A stretch of 64,000 nucleotides of DNA, taken from positions 620,001 through 684,000 of the forward strand of contig NZ_CCVW01000003.1 in the NCBI RefSeq assembly GCF_000756815.1. The letters run 5' to 3'. Below, piece after piece: positions 1-9,683 of the stretch. The stretch's first letter is position 1; each line of letters opens with the position of its first letter. The translations under genes were made by a program, and so were the position numbers. The notes under the pieces were generated by a model. It was not told the DNA's origin and ran no database searches. It saw nothing but the letters and a program-made list of their open reading frames with translations. The DNA comes from Legionella massiliensis (GTDB lineage Bacteria > Pseudomonadota > Gammaproteobacteria > Legionellales > Legionellaceae).

Positions 1-26
1 TAGATTCTATTTATTTTATTCAATCA

Positions 27-656
27 ATGGCAAAAACCCTGGCTGAATCAGATGATGAAATAGTCGATAAATGTTTTGAGCCCCTAGAAAGACTGGTGAC
101 CTCTAAACTTCAAGCCATTAAACAAGGCGATTGTTATTTGACCAGAAATGACATACTTGCTTGTTTAAAGGAAATCAATGCCAGTCAACGTACCTATAAG
201 GTGTTTGCAGATTTGCTGCCAGAACGCTTCATTATTAGCAAAAATGGAGATGCCTATAGTCCTGGTAAAGATGGTGAAATGGAAAATGATGGCAATTTTA
301 TCGATGCGATCACTAAGCTGCTAATTGCCCAAAGTAAATATACCCTGATTGGGGCTTATCTCTTTTGTCTGAGTCAATGCACGCTGGAGATGCCTCATCT
401 TGACAGTGCGATTCGCAACGCAATCAAAGAGTCTTCTACTAATGTCTTGGATATCCAAACCTATAATAGTGCTTTTGAACAGCTTAAAAAGTTTATGGAT
501 AGAGAAGCAACCGCTGATGTTGATTTTTCAGCTTGGCAGACTAAAGAAAAGCAGGGTCAAGAAAAAATGATTCGTAAGCTGATGGATGTTAAGGACGAAT
601 ATGCGAAGAAACCAATCAGTCAGGAGGGTGATTCGATACAGTTTGTTGTGGTTTAA
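27..656 (+). CDS. Unknown protein, possibly 5'-truncated by the window edge
   Basis: I do not recognise this 209-residue protein. It is soluble and charged, with no signal peptide or clear membrane segment, and ends in a Lys/Glu-rich stretch followed by a short hydrophobic VVV end. The ATG used here has no Shine-Dalgarno sequence in the bases before it, and its frame is open back to base 3, so the true start may lie outside the window. It runs codirectionally into a repeat-filled spacer. No function is proposed. Confidence 0.6.
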   Translation: MAKTLAESDDEIVDKCFEPLERLVTSKLQAIKQGDCYLTRNDILACLKEINASQRTYKVFADLLPERFIISKNGDAYSPGKDGEMENDGNFIDAITKLLIAQSKYTLIGAYLFCLSQCTLEMPHLDSAIRNAIKESSTNVLDIQTYNSAFEQLKKFMDREATADVDFSAWQTKEKQGQEKMIRKLMDVKDEYAKKPISQEGDSIQFVVV

Positions 657-691
657 TCTATAAGTATGGAGATGTAGCAGTGGGTAAACAC

Positions 692-849
692 CTTGTCATC
701 CTGAGCTCCCAAAGACGTACGTCATGTCGAGCGCAGAGAGACATCTCCTGAGTGTAGCACTGTGCTAATCCCGGAGATCCCTCACTATGTTCGGGATGAC
801 GAGGTCTTTATCGATGTTTGCCCCAAAGGGCTGGGGCGCTCAGGATGAC
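692..849. repeat. Palindromic repeat family A, copy 1, with family B-like tail
   Basis: A block of about 100 bp contains GACGTACGTCATGTCGA, CATCTCCTGAGTG and GGAGATCCCTCAC. It recurs at 24092-24188 in the same orientation and at 13208-13305 inverted. A tail reading TTGCCCCAAAGGGGCTGGGG (about 819-849) also recurs after the 24 kb copy. The element fills most of the gap between the first gene and the 3' end of clpB. No ORF in it looks real. Confidence 0.8.
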
Positions 850-890
850 TTGGTGACGGGGGTGAGACCTATTACAAGCTCTGAGCCCCC

Positions 891-3476
891 TCAACCAGCA
901 ATAAAATGCAATTTATCCTCCTTCCAGATCACCTCAATCCTATCCCCAGACTTAAACTCACCAAGCAATAAAGCCTGCGCAAGAGGGTTTTCCAGTTTCT
1001 GCTGGATAGTCCTTTTCAGCGGCCTTGCACCATAAACAGGATCAAACCCTGCCTCTGCCAAATGCGATAGCGCCTCAGGGCTAAGCTCCAAACTGATATT
1101 TTGCTGAGCCAAACGTGCTTGTAAATGGCTTATCTGGATAGCAGCAATAGTCGCAATCTGTTCTTTCGCCAAAGGATGAAAAACAACCGTATCATCGATT
1201 CGATTGATAAACTCTGGGCGGAAATGCTGTCCGACTATTTCCATAACCGCAGCTTTGATTTGCTCATAATTTAATTTAGCGGCCATATCCTGAATAAGAT
1301 GGGAGCCTAAATTTGAAGTCATCACAATAACCGTATTACGGAAATCAACAGTTCGACCCTGGCCGTCTGTGAGGCGACCATCATCGAGAACTTGCAGTAG
1401 CACATTAAAAACATCGGAATGCGCTTTTTCAACCTCGTCAAGCAAGATGACCGAATAGGGGCGGCGTCGCACTGCTTCAGTCAAATAGCCTCCTTCCTCA
1501 TAGCCGACATAGCCTGGGGGCGCACCGATTAAACGGGCAACAGAGTGTTTTTCCATGAACTCAGACATATCGATACGAACCATGGCCTCTTCAGTGTCGA
1601 ATAGAAAGGTTGCCAGCGCTTTACAAAGCTCGGTCTTACCAACACCAGTTGGTCCAAGGAACAGGAAGGAACCAATAGGTCGATTTGGATCAGACAGGCC
1701 TGCCCGTGAGCGGCGAATGGCATTAGAAACCGCATCGACAGCCTCGTCTTGCCCAACGAGTCGTTTATGCAAGTTTTCCTCCATATGCAGGAGTTTTTCC
1801 TTTTCACCCTCAAGCATTTTGGCGACAGGGATCCCAGTCCATTTGGAGACAACCTCGGCAATTTCTTCCTCAGTCACCTTATTACGAACTAGCTTATTAT
1901 CAGAATTTTCTGCATTCTCAGAAGCAATTACCTGATTTAAACGTTTTTCAAGTTCGGGAATACGGCCATATTGCAGTTCTGACATGCGGGTCAAATCACC
2001 TGCTCGTCGGGCTGTTTCCAACTCAATTTTGGCTTGCTCCAGTGATTCTTTGATTTGATTGGCACCCTGCAAGGTTGCTTTTTCCGCCCTCCAGATTTCT
2101 TCTAGATCGGCATAATTTTTTTCAAGCTCGTCGATACTTTCCTGCAAATCACTCAGGCGTTTCTTAGAGGCTTCATCATGCTCTTTCTTAAGGGCTTCAC
2201 GCTCAATTTTTAGCTGGATTAAGCGACGCTCGAGTTTATCCATACTCTCCGGCTTGGAATCAATTTCCATACGAATTTTAGAGCCAGCCTCATCAATAAG
2301 ATCAATGGCCTTGTCTGGTAATTGCCTATCAGCAATATAGCGATGAGACAAGGTTGCAGCAGCGACTAAGGCTGGATCGGTAATATCTACCCCATGATGC
2401 ACTTCATAGCGCTCTTGCAAGCCGCGTAAAATGGCAATGGTATCTTCAACACTGGGTTCATTGACCAGAACTTTTTGGAAGCGTCGCTCCAAGGCGGCAT
2501 CTTTTTCGATATATTGTCGGTACTCATCAAGTGTTGTAGCGCCGATACAATGTAACTCACCGCGGGCAAGCGCTGGTTTCAGCATATTACCAGCATCCAT
2601 CGCGCCTTCTGCCTTACCTGCGCCGACCATGGTATGCAATTCATCAATAAATAAAATAATCTGTCCTTCCTGCTTAGCCAAGTCATTGAGCACAGCCTTC
2701 AAGCGTTCCTCAAACTCTCCGCGAAACTTAGCGCCGGCTATCAGGGCACCTAGGTCGAGCGAAAGCAGACGTTTATTCTTTAAGCCTTCGGGGACTTCAC
2801 CATTAACAATTCGCTGCGCCAATCCTTCAACGATAGCCGTCTTACCAACACCGGGTTCTCCGATAAGAACAGGGTTGTTTTTCGTGCGACGTTGTAGCAC
2901 TTGAATAGTACGCCGTATTTCATCATCGCGGCCAATAACAGGATCAAGCTTTCCTTGTTCAGCACGCTCAGTTAGATCCAGAGTGTATTTTTCTAAGGCT
3001 TGGCGTTGCTCCTCGGCATTTGGATCATTGACGGAATCACCACCACGAACCTCATCGATAGCTTTCTCTATCGCTTGTTTTTCAGCACCTGCCTGCTTAA
3101 GCAACTTGGCAAGGGTGCCATCTTCGCTAATTGCCGCCAAGATAAAGATCTCACTGGAAATATAACTATCTTTGCGCTGCTGCGACAATTTGTCGGTTAA
3201 ATTAAGCAGGCGGTTTAGGGCGTTGGAAATATGGATATCACCACCGGTTCCACTGACCTTCGGCAATCTATCCAGGGCTTGATCAATCAGCGTGCGCAGT
3301 TGTGATAAATTGACACCCGCTTTGGTGAGTAAAGGCCTGCTGCTTCCCCCTTGCTGATCAAGAAGCGCTTTCATTAGATGTTCTGGCTCTATAAAGCCGT
3401 TATCTCGGCCTAGTGCTAACGATTGGGCATCGGCTAAAGCCATTTGAAATTTGGAAGTAAGCTTATCCATACGCAT
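891..3476 (-). CDS. clpB: ATP-dependent chaperone ClpB (Hsp100 disaggregase)
   Basis: ClpB is a hexameric AAA+ disaggregase that works with DnaK/DnaJ/GrpE in the cytosol to pull apart aggregated protein. At 861 residues it has the usual full length. In order it shows the Clp N-terminal repeat domain (about 1-145), the first AAA+ module with Walker A GEPGVGKT at 206-213, the long coiled-coil M domain (about 400-530), the second AAA+ module with Walker A GPTGVGKT, and the Clp C-terminal domain. The M domain separates it from ClpA and ClpC. The start [10 protein letters not shown] matches the family. A sigma-32-like promoter lies just upstream, in the spacer shared with the divergent sppA gene. 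Confidence 0.97.
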   Translation of the reverse strand: MRMDKLTSKFQMALADAQSLALGRDNGFIEPEHLMKALLDQQGGSSRPLLTKAGVNLSQLRTLIDQALDRLPKVSGTGGDIHISNALNRLLNLTDKLSQQRKDSYISSEIFILAAISEDGTLAKLLKQAGAEKQAIEKAIDEVRGGDSVNDPNAEEQRQALEKYTLDLTERAEQGKLDPVIGRDDEIRRTIQVLQRRTKNNPVLIGEPGVGKTAIVEGLAQRIVNGEVPEGLKNKRLLSLDLGALIAGAKFRGEFEERLKAVLNDLAKQEGQIILFIDELHTMVGAGKAEGAMDAGNMLKPALARGELHCIGATTLDEYRQYIEKDAALERRFQKVLVNEPSVEDTIAILRGLQERYEVHHGVDITDPALVAAATLSHRYIADRQLPDKAIDLIDEAGSKIRMEIDSKPESMDKLERRLIQLKIEREALKKEHDEASKKRLSDLQESIDELEKNYADLEEIWRAEKATLQGANQIKESLEQAKIELETARRAGDLTRMSELQYGRIPELEKRLNQVIASENAENSDNKLVRNKVTEEEIAEVVSKWTGIPVAKMLEGEKEKLLHMEENLHKRLVGQDEAVDAVSNAIRRSRAGLSDPNRPIGSFLFLGPTGVGKTELCKALATFLFDTEEAMVRIDMSEFMEKHSVARLIGAPPGYVGYEEGGYLTEAVRRRPYSVILLDEVEKAHSDVFNVLLQVLDDGRLTDGQGRTVDFRNTVIVMTSNLGSHLIQDMAAKLNYEQIKAAVMEIVGQHFRPEFINRIDDTVVFHPLAKEQIATIAAIQISHLQARLAQQNISLELSPEALSHLAEAGFDPVYGARPLKRTIQQKLENPLAQALLLGEFKSGDRIEVIWKEDKLHFIAG

Positions 3477-3527
3477 AAGAAACCTCTTTGTTTGAGTTAT
3501 TGTTTAATTTAAAAGCTATCTACCGTA

Positions 3528-3555
3528 AAATGTGGGTTCTTTAGTTAAAATCAAG
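3528..3555 (-). promoter_or_regulatory. Predicted heat-shock (sigma-32) promoter of clpB
   Basis: On the minus strand CTTGATT is followed after 12 bp by CCCACATTT. This is close to the sigma-32 consensus CTTGAAA / CCCCATNT with an allowed spacer. It lies 50-80 bp upstream of the clpB start codon, where a heat-shock promoter is expected for this gene. The call rests on motif match and context only. Confidence 0.65.
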
Positions 3556-3566
3556 TAGTCCAGATA

Positions 3567-4523
3567 ATGAATAATTCTGTAAACAATGAGAATCCTGACT
3601 CGCAAACCCTATTAAATCAAATTGTTATCGAGTACATGCGCGAACAAAAACGCAAACGCCGTTGGCGTTGGGTTATGCGGATCCTATTTTTAGTATTGAT
3701 TTTAATTGTAGCCTACAACATCTTTTCTTATTCCGAAGACGATAAAAGCTCCCATTCCAAGCCGCATGTCGGCTTAGTTGACGTTAATGGCTCAATCTTT
3801 GATAGCCAGAGTGCCAGCGCTGAAAATTTTGTTAAGAGTATGGATGAGGCCTATGAGAGTACAGGCCTCAAGGCAGTGATTTTGCGTATTAATAGCCCAG
3901 GTGGTAGTCCGGTACAGGCTGATTATATGTACAACGCAGTTAAATATTATCGCGACAAATACCCAGAGATTAAGGTTTACGCCGTTTGTGTTGATATGTG
4001 TGCTTCAGCAGCTTATTACCTTGCTGCGGCCGCAGATGAGATCTACGCTAACCCCTCATCGATGGTTGGTTCGATAGGCGTTATTTACAATGGTTTTGGT
4101 TTTGTTGATAGCCTGCAAAAAGTGGGAGTTACAAGGCGTTTACAAACTGCTGGTGTGAATAAAGCGTTTCTTGATCCTTTTTTACCAGAAAACCCTGATC
4201 AAGCAAAAATCTTACAGGGAATGCTTGATGACATACACAATACCTTTATCGAGCGGGTGAAAGCAGGGCGAGGGGATAGGCTTAAAATTGATGACTCAAC
4301 TTTTTCCGGTCTATTCTGGACAGGTCAACAAGCTAAAGAACGAGGCTTAATCGATGGTTTTGCAAGCAGCGGTCAGGTTGCCCGAGAAATTGTGAAAATT
4401 GAAGAGGTCATTGACTATACCTACAAACAATCCGTCTTTGAGCGCATGGCTAAGAATATTGGTACTGCCATTGTAAACCAGATACCTGTAGCTATGGGTT
4501 TAAAAAGGGGGCTAAGCGCATAA
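3567..4523 (+). CDS. sppA: Signal peptide peptidase SppA-type S49 serine protease
   Basis: Membrane-anchored S49 peptidases cleave leftover signal peptides and other membrane-embedded fragments. This 318-residue protein is the short single-domain type. It has a basic N-terminus, one membrane segment (about 37-51), then the S49 domain on the outer face of the inner membrane. The catalytic dyad can be assigned to Ser147 (in CASAAYY) and Lys199 (in GVNKAF), the same positions as in the short Bacillus enzyme. The glycine-rich INSPGGSP loop (109-115) is present. It is divergent from clpB across a spacer of about 90 bp. Whether the true substrate is signal peptides or another membrane protein (SohB-like) cannot be told from sequence. 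Confidence 0.9.
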   Translation: MNNSVNNENPDSQTLLNQIVIEYMREQKRKRRWRWVMRILFLVLILIVAYNIFSYSEDDKSSHSKPHVGLVDVNGSIFDSQSASAENFVKSMDEAYESTGLKAVILRINSPGGSPVQADYMYNAVKYYRDKYPEIKVYAVCVDMCASAAYYLAAAADEIYANPSSMVGSIGVIYNGFGFVDSLQKVGVTRRLQTAGVNKAFLDPFLPENPDQAKILQGMLDDIHNTFIERVKAGRGDRLKIDDSTFSGLFWTGQQAKERGLIDGFASSGQVAREIVKIEEVIDYTYKQSVFERMAKNIGTAIVNQIPVAMGLKRGLSA

Positions 4524-4611
4524 GACAACTAAAAAAAGCTTAATTGATGATTATCTTTATCTAAGGAAAACCTTGATTATGCTGCGCTGCATCCAGACTA
4601 CAGGTGCCTTA

Positions 4612-4806
4612 GATAGTGACACATCGAGACATGTGCTTACGCACAGACCTCTCAAAGAACGGTTTTCATTATTTCCTTCACCTAAGCGTGGAGAAAAGGT
4701 GCCTGAAGGATAGATGAGGGGTTTCTGGTACGAAGTTCTTTCCCGATATTTGCCCCAAAGGGGCTGAGTTGCTCAGCGCGAGCGGATATAGATGTCCTTA
4801 ACTTAA
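4612..4806. repeat. Repeat family B, copy 1 (pair at 62204-62360)
   Basis: About 195 bp share the order of blocks with 62204-62360 in direct orientation: CGAGACATGTGCTTACGCAC, TGAAGGATAGATGAGGGG, AGTTCTTTCCCGATATTTGC, and GCTCAGCGCGA. Copy 1 carries about 35 bp more in the middle. A fragment of the family C end (GCTGCGCTGCATCCAGACTAC) lies just before it at about 4582-4602. Together these fill most of the 513 bp spacer. The remainder, 4807-4990, is AT-rich with nothing recognisable. Confidence 0.7.
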
Positions 4807-4995
4807 CGTCAGTTCGTATAAGCGATTTTAATAAAGCATTGTTCTAATTGGGCGAAAAAAGCTAATAAGGTAAAAAAAGATCGCTATGAGCTAATGTTAG
4901 AGATTGTGATTACAAATCATTTCTTATTAAAATTACTTATACAGACAATGCGGAAATTACGACAAGCACATAATGTTTAATTAATGTTCTATATG

Positions 4996-5001
4996 TATAA
5001 T
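4996..5001 (+). promoter_or_regulatory. Candidate -10 box for the 541-residue protein gene
   Basis: A perfect TATAAT preceded by ATG lies 36 bp upstream of the start codon. No good -35 hexamer is seen at the right distance, so this is tentative. Confidence 0.4.
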
Positions 5002-5036
5002 AACAACCTAGGTTACATAGATTTAATGGTGTTGAT

Positions 5037-6662
5037 ATGAGTATGACCCTTACCCAATGGTGGAATAAATTAGAAACTGACTTAGCTAGATTGCAAGCTA
5101 AGGTACAGAATCATCAATCACCTGCCTGGCAAACCGCAAGAACTCTTGTTCAAGAAGGAGCGCAGATAGAAGATGGTTTGATATCGGCTATGGGGCATAA
5201 AAATGCAATAGACCGAGCTATGCCGAATTTAGGTTCCGCCTTTATTAGTCCTCATGATAATGCTACCCATTACTTACCAGATGTTAATAATCCAGAAGAA
5301 TTACTGTTTGCTATCGTTTACTACAATCATTTATGCCGCTATGCACAAATCGATTCAGGCCCTTATGCACCAATTGTTAATGGGGTTATCGCAGAACGAG
5401 CTTCTGTGCAGGCCGATGCGCAAGGGCTAAAAGATAGAATTGACAACTACATTGCCCAGCAAGCTAGTCCTGCAGCAGTTCTTGCAGCTTTCCCTGAGGT
5501 TGCAAATCAACCAGGAGCAACCCTTCTTGACCAAATTACATCAATGCTTGCTGAATTGCCCGTAGAGGATAAACTGCTTGTCCAGTTTGAGACAGATACC
5601 CAGGCTGCAGTCCAAGCACACCAGCAGCAAGCTAGCTCTCTTATAGAAGTATTTGATGATTTAAATAAAAATCTTAAACACAAAGAAAAGACTCTTAGAA
5701 AAATTGCCTCTTACAAAAGAATGGCTGAAGAGTTGGCAAAGGAGGATAGTACCTTAGTTGATGATCTTAGCGATCAAAACCAAATGCAAACTAAGTATCC
5801 TCAAGATGCAACTAAATGGACGAAGATAAATACACCAGATACAGAAGCGAGCACGAAAATGAAAGTGGCAGTGAATGTCACTCGGGCTGGTTTTACTGTA
5901 GCAAACACTGTTGGGTGGTTATTTAATACTGCTGTCAGATATACTGCAGGTTATGTGGCGCCACAAGTTGTAAATGATATGGCAACTTCAACAGTGAACA
6001 CGATAAGTGGCCTTGCTGAGAGCATAACACCAAATTCCAATTCTGACTCTAAGAAAGGACGATTAGTTGCTAAGGCAAATGAGCGAATCGCTACCTATGC
6101 TGATGGATTGAACAGCCCTAATATAACAGACCAGAAGGCAGTTATCTCTGCAAAAGACTTTGAGAGTATGAGCTCACAACAAGTCGATGCCTTAGCTGAT
6201 AAAGTCAAACTTGTAAGAAATTTGGTTCATATTCAGAAAACTATGGAGTTATACCGCGAGAAACAAATGACTGGTATTGTCAAAGTGATCGCAGTAGATG
6301 TATTTGGACCCATTGTCAGGTTCTTATGTGATACGCCTTTCCGTCGAGTGATTTATGACAGAATCCTGTTGACTTTAGCAGCTGAAAAATTTGAGAAGCA
6401 ACTCGATACAATGATTGAGCAAGTTGAGGCTAATGATCAGTATGGCAAAGACCAAGTGAAAACAGATCTTGAAACTGCCCTGCGTAAGGTAAGAGTAAAA
6501 TCTGAGAAAATTCTCCAAAGAAGTGTCTACACCTTCTTTGAAGAAGAAAGGGCTGCTGCATCAGGTGAGCTAGTAGCGGTTGTGGACCAGGTTGCGACAA
6601 CCTCTGACATAAGCCTGGACGAGGATGAGACTGATGAACCAGTTGCAGTTGCCGCTCTTTGA
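5037..6662 (+). CDS. Unknown 541-residue protein with central hydrophobic region
   Basis: I recognise no family. The protein has no signal peptide. Residues 1-270 are mostly helical and Gln/Ala/Lys-rich with coiled-coil character (about 195-245). Residues 277-325 form a hydrophobic, Gly/Val/Thr-rich stretch that could be membrane-interacting. The last 30 residues are very acidic (SLDEDETDEP) before a short hydrophobic end. It stands alone between a repeat-filled spacer and a strong hairpin, with its own candidate promoter, so it is probably monocistronic. In a Legionella-like genome, a large orphan protein with a glutamate-rich C-terminus is compatible with a secreted Dot/Icm substrate, but that is only a suggestion from context. 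Confidence 0.75.
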   Translation: MSMTLTQWWNKLETDLARLQAKVQNHQSPAWQTARTLVQEGAQIEDGLISAMGHKNAIDRAMPNLGSAFISPHDNATHYLPDVNNPEELLFAIVYYNHLCRYAQIDSGPYAPIVNGVIAERASVQADAQGLKDRIDNYIAQQASPAAVLAAFPEVANQPGATLLDQITSMLAELPVEDKLLVQFETDTQAAVQAHQQQASSLIEVFDDLNKNLKHKEKTLRKIASYKRMAEELAKEDSTLVDDLSDQNQMQTKYPQDATKWTKINTPDTEASTKMKVAVNVTRAGFTVANTVGWLFNTAVRYTAGYVAPQVVNDMATSTVNTISGLAESITPNSNSDSKKGRLVAKANERIATYADGLNSPNITDQKAVISAKDFESMSSQQVDALADKVKLVRNLVHIQKTMELYREKQMTGIVKVIAVDVFGPIVRFLCDTPFRRVIYDRILLTLAAEKFEKQLDTMIEQVEANDQYGKDQVKTDLETALRKVRVKSEKILQRSVYTFFEEERAAASGELVAVVDQVATTSDISLDEDETDEPVAVAAL

Positions 6663-6674
6663 TAGCTGATTTAT

Positions 6675-6709
6675 ACCAAATTCCCGTGGGTTCACCGCGG
6701 GAATTTGGT
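6675..6709. terminator. Hairpin after the 541-residue protein gene
   Basis: A 35-base near-perfect palindrome (ACCAAATTCCCG arm, TTCA loop, CGGGAATTTGGT arm) begins 12 bases after the stop codon. It has no real T-run, so it may stabilise the 3' end rather than terminate. It also resembles the GAATTCCCGCGG repeats at 34731 and 57493. Confidence 0.55.
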
Positions 6710-6719
6710 TTAGTAGCGA

Positions 6720-6748
6720 CTTACTAATTTTGTCTATACTTCTATAAT
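6720..6748 (+). promoter_or_regulatory. Candidate sigma-70 promoter of eamA
   Basis: A perfect TATAAT at 6743-6748 lies 24 bp before the start codon. The -35 region (about 6720-6725, CTTACT) is weak. Confidence 0.45.
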
Positions 6749-6772
6749 CTTTTTCTTAAGAAGCATAAAAAA

Positions 6773-7660
6773 ATGCCATTGACTCACCTTTTGTTGGCCC
6801 TTTTAGTTGTTATTGTTTGGGGTATAAATTTTCTTTTTGTAAAGCTGGCGCTCGATGAAATTTCGCCCTTGCTGCTTTGCGCTCTGCGTTTTTTCTTAGC
6901 GAGTGTCCCTGCAATTTTCTTTATCAAACCCCCAGCAGTATCTTTCAGGATAGTTATTCTCTATGGAATGGTTACCTTTGCCCTGCAATTTTCATTATTT
7001 TTTATCGGTATGAGCATTGGTATGACGCCCGGCATGGCCTCTTTGATTATGCAGACTCAGGTATTTTTCTCTATGCTTTTTGCGGTAATCCTGCTCGGTG
7101 AAACTCTGAATGCCTGGCAAATTATTGGTGCTTTAGTTTCCTTTGCGGGTGTTGGAATTGTAGGTTTGCATTTTGATAGCAATATCACTTTGCTAGGATT
7201 TCTCTGTATGCTTGCTGCAGCAGCAACCTGGGGCTTGGGAAATCTTATTACCAAGAAAACCAATAAGATTTCAATGATCGCTTTAGTTGTTTGGGGATCC
7301 TTTGTTGCCAGCCTGCCATTACTCTTATTCTCTTTAATCTTTGAGGGCCCCGAGGCTATTGTTAGAAGTTGGCAGCATTCTACTATACAGGCGGTTTTTT
7401 CCTTGGCCTATATTGTTTATCTGTCAACCTGGTTTGGCTATGGTGTATGGAATTGGCTGGTGAGCCGTTATCCTGTCGGAGCTGTTGTTCCCTTTACTTT
7501 ACTGGTTCCAGTGGTTGGTGTTTTGAGCTCGACCCTGGTACTAGGAGAACCCTTTCAGAGCTGGAAACTAGTAGCCTGTTTATTAGTTATTACAGGATTA
7601 TTTATTAATTTATTCGGTGCGCGCTTGTTTAAAGCGCGGGTTAGACAAGAAGTTTCTTAA
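6773..7660 (+). CDS. eamA: EamA-type drug/metabolite transporter
   Basis: This 295-residue inner-membrane protein has about ten membrane segments arranged as two EamA domains (about 1-130 and 145-285), the DMT superfamily layout. It follows the E. coli O-acetylserine/cysteine exporter EamA along its whole length. Shared features include the WGINF motif near residue 16, the LRFFL segment, the GE motif at the end of the first half, and the PLSLLVP-like PFTLLVPVVG segment near 240. An efflux role for amino acid derivatives is likely, but substrates in this superfamily are hard to predict. It has its own candidate promoter and is followed by a repeat element, so it is probably transcribed alone. 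Confidence 0.85.
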   Translation: MPLTHLLLALLVVIVWGINFLFVKLALDEISPLLLCALRFFLASVPAIFFIKPPAVSFRIVILYGMVTFALQFSLFFIGMSIGMTPGMASLIMQTQVFFSMLFAVILLGETLNAWQIIGALVSFAGVGIVGLHFDSNITLLGFLCMLAAAATWGLGNLITKKTNKISMIALVVWGSFVASLPLLLFSLIFEGPEAIVRSWQHSTIQAVFSLAYIVYLSTWFGYGVWNWLVSRYPVGAVVPFTLLVPVVGVLSSTLVLGEPFQSWKLVACLLVITGLFINLFGARLFKARVRQEVS

Positions 7661-7664
7661 GAAT

Positions 7665-7990
7665 GTAGCCTGGATGCAGCGCAGCAGAATCCGGGAAGTC
7701 GTATCACTGCTCTCGGATTCCGCTGCGCTCTGAGGAATCCTGGTATTTTTTCAAACAGAAAACATGTGCCATATAAGTTCTTCCTGTTCTTTTGTGTGTC
7801 ATTCCCGCGTAGGCGGGAAACCATCGTGCAAACAAAGTGAGGAACCACTTTGAGAAATGGTTTCCCGTCTACGCGGGAACGACCCACATATAAGTCAAAG
7901 TAACTGATTAATGTTCATATAGGTATCTAAATGATACTTTGATTAAAAAAATGTCAGGATCACTCTGCGCTGCGCTGCATCCGGGCTACG
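7665..7990. repeat. Composite MITE-like element (family C), copy 1
   Basis: A 326 bp element bounded by near-inverted ends, GTAGCCTGGATGCAGCGC and GCGCTGCATCCGGGCTAC. It contains a nested palindrome at 7798-7883 built from GTCATTCCCGCGTAGGCGG and its complement. A copy with the same internal order lies inverted at 37805-38145. It has no coding capacity. It fills the gap between eamA and the end of suhB. Confidence 0.85.
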
Positions 7991-8029
7991 GCTCGGAGCA
8001 AGCAACAACATTCACGCAGGCCTAAACGC

Positions 8030-8818
8030 TTAACCTCTAATAGCCGGCATCAATGTTTGCAACAAGGCTTTGAACACCTTCGGTGTTCCCGCAACAATAT
8101 CACCTTTTTTCATATATTCTTCCCCACCCTGTAAATCACCAACCAAGCCACCAGCCTCTTTTATCAGTAAAGATCCAGCTGCGATATCCCAGGGACGCAA
8201 ACCAAATTCCCAAAGCCCATCAAGACGCCCACTGGCAACATAGGCCAAATCAAGGGCAGCCGAACCTGTTCGTCTTATTCCGGCACATTTGCCAAGCAAG
8301 GCTTCAAAGGTAGCTAAGAATCGTTGGCCTAGCTCAGCATTACGATGAGGGAATCCCATACCGAGCAGAGCTGCACTTAATTGAGTCTGCTTAGAAACGC
8401 GAAGCCGTCGATCATTGAGCCGCGCACCACGGCCACGGCTTGCAGAAAAACACTCATGGCGTAGTGGATCATAGACTACAGCATGTTCAATACGGTTTTT
8501 TACACGATGTGCAATAGAGACTGAAAAGGAGGGAAAGCCGTGTAAAAAATTGGATGTTCCGTCAAGGGGATCAATAATCCACACTGAGTCAGCTTCGTCA
8601 TTATGAATTCCACTTTCTTCTGCAATAATTCCATGCCCTGGGTATGCTTTATGAATAGTATTAATGATTGCCTGTTCAGCTTTTATGTCGACTTCACTGA
8701 ACAATTCATTGCTTTCCTTCGCAGTAATTTTTATGCGATCAACTTGATCAATATGGCGAATAATAATATCGCCAGCAAGGCGGGCGGCAGTAATAGCAAT
8801 ATTTAATAAGGGTTCCAT
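8030..8818 (-). CDS. suhB: Inositol-1-monophosphatase family protein SuhB
   Basis: This 262-residue protein belongs to the Mg2+-dependent inositol monophosphatase family. Metal-binding motifs are visible in order: AEESG (the EE pair), WIIDPLDGTSNF (the DPxDGT signature) and WDIAAG near the C-terminus. In gammaproteobacteria SuhB also associates with the NusA/rRNA antitermination complex, so its role may be in rRNA transcription as much as in phosphatase activity. It is divergent from trmJ, an arrangement also seen in E. coli relatives where suhB lies next to trmJ and isc genes. The start has suitable spacing from upstream sequence, and the length is normal. Confidence 0.93.
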   Translation of the reverse strand: MEPLLNIAITAARLAGDIIIRHIDQVDRIKITAKESNELFSEVDIKAEQAIINTIHKAYPGHGIIAEESGIHNDEADSVWIIDPLDGTSNFLHGFPSFSVSIAHRVKNRIEHAVVYDPLRHECFSASRGRGARLNDRRLRVSKQTQLSAALLGMGFPHRNAELGQRFLATFEALLGKCAGIRRTGSAALDLAYVASGRLDGLWEFGLRPWDIAAGSLLIKEAGGLVGDLQGGEEYMKKGDIVAGTPKVFKALLQTLMPAIRG

Positions 8819-8927
8819 AATTCAACTCATTTTCTACAAAGTCAGCGATTCTAGCACATTTTTTTTTGTACAGAGAGAAGTCATTGCTGGTATAGTTGCT
8901 ATCCTTAAATAAATAACGATTGTCATT

Positions 8928-9683
8928 ATGAATTTTGCGTCAATTCGAATAGTGTTAGTAGCAACCTCACACCCTGGAAATATTGGTTCAACTGCCCGAG
9001 CGATGAAGACAATGGGCTTATCTAAACTTTATCTGGTAACTCCAAAATCCTTTCCAGATCAAAAAGCCTGGGAGCTAGCGGCAGGGGCTGATGATCTATT
9101 AACCCAGGCTGTAGTAACTGACTCGCTCGATGAAGCCTTACAAGGTTGTCAATTGATTTTAGCGACAAGCGCCAGGCCACGTGGAGTGTCACTACCTGGC
9201 TTGACGCCTGCTGGATGTGCGCAACTGGTTGGTGAGCAGCCAGATAATACTGAGGTTGCTATTGTTTTCGGTAGAGAACATGCAGGACTTACTAACGAAG
9301 AGCTATTAAGAAGCCATTATCATGTGAATATTCCTTCAAACCCAGACTATAGCTCCTTAAATCTTGCTCAGGCAGTTCAGATCATCGCTTATGAATTAAG
9401 AATGAATTTGCTAGAGCCCTCTGCAGAGGTAGCGCTTCACGAAGATAGATTGGCAACTGCTGATGAAATTGAAAAATTTTATGAGCATTTGACAGAAGTG
9501 ATGAAAGAAACAGAGTTTTTAAAACCAACAAACCCAACCAAACGATTACAGCAGCGGATCCGTCGTTTATTTAATCGGACTCGTTTGGAATACACCGAAA
9601 TAACGATTTTGCGCGGTATTTTGAGTCAGGTACAGTATGCCTTGAAGGTGGCGAAGAAAGCCGGTAAGGAGTCTGGGCAATGA
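8928..9683 (+). CDS. trmJ: tRNA (Cm32/Um32) 2'-O-methyltransferase TrmJ
   Basis: This 251-residue SPOUT-fold methyltransferase methylates the ribose at position 32 of certain tRNAs using S-adenosylmethionine. Motifs seen are [15 protein letters not shown] near the N-terminus (motif 1), [13 protein letters not shown] (motif 2) and the [17 protein letters not shown] segment (motif 3), which together form the knotted SAM site. A basic C-terminal extension follows (about 165-251), typical of TrmJ. It is the first gene of an overlapping operon: its TGA overlaps the ATG of iscS by four bases. Confidence 0.94.
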   Translation: MNFASIRIVLVATSHPGNIGSTARAMKTMGLSKLYLVTPKSFPDQKAWELAAGADDLLTQAVVTDSLDEALQGCQLILATSARPRGVSLPGLTPAGCAQLVGEQPDNTEVAIVFGREHAGLTNEELLRSHYHVNIPSNPDYSSLNLAQAVQIIAYELRMNLLEPSAEVALHEDRLATADEIEKFYEHLTEVMKETEFLKPTNPTKRLQQRIRRLFNRTRLEYTEITILRGILSQVQYALKVAKKAGKESGQ

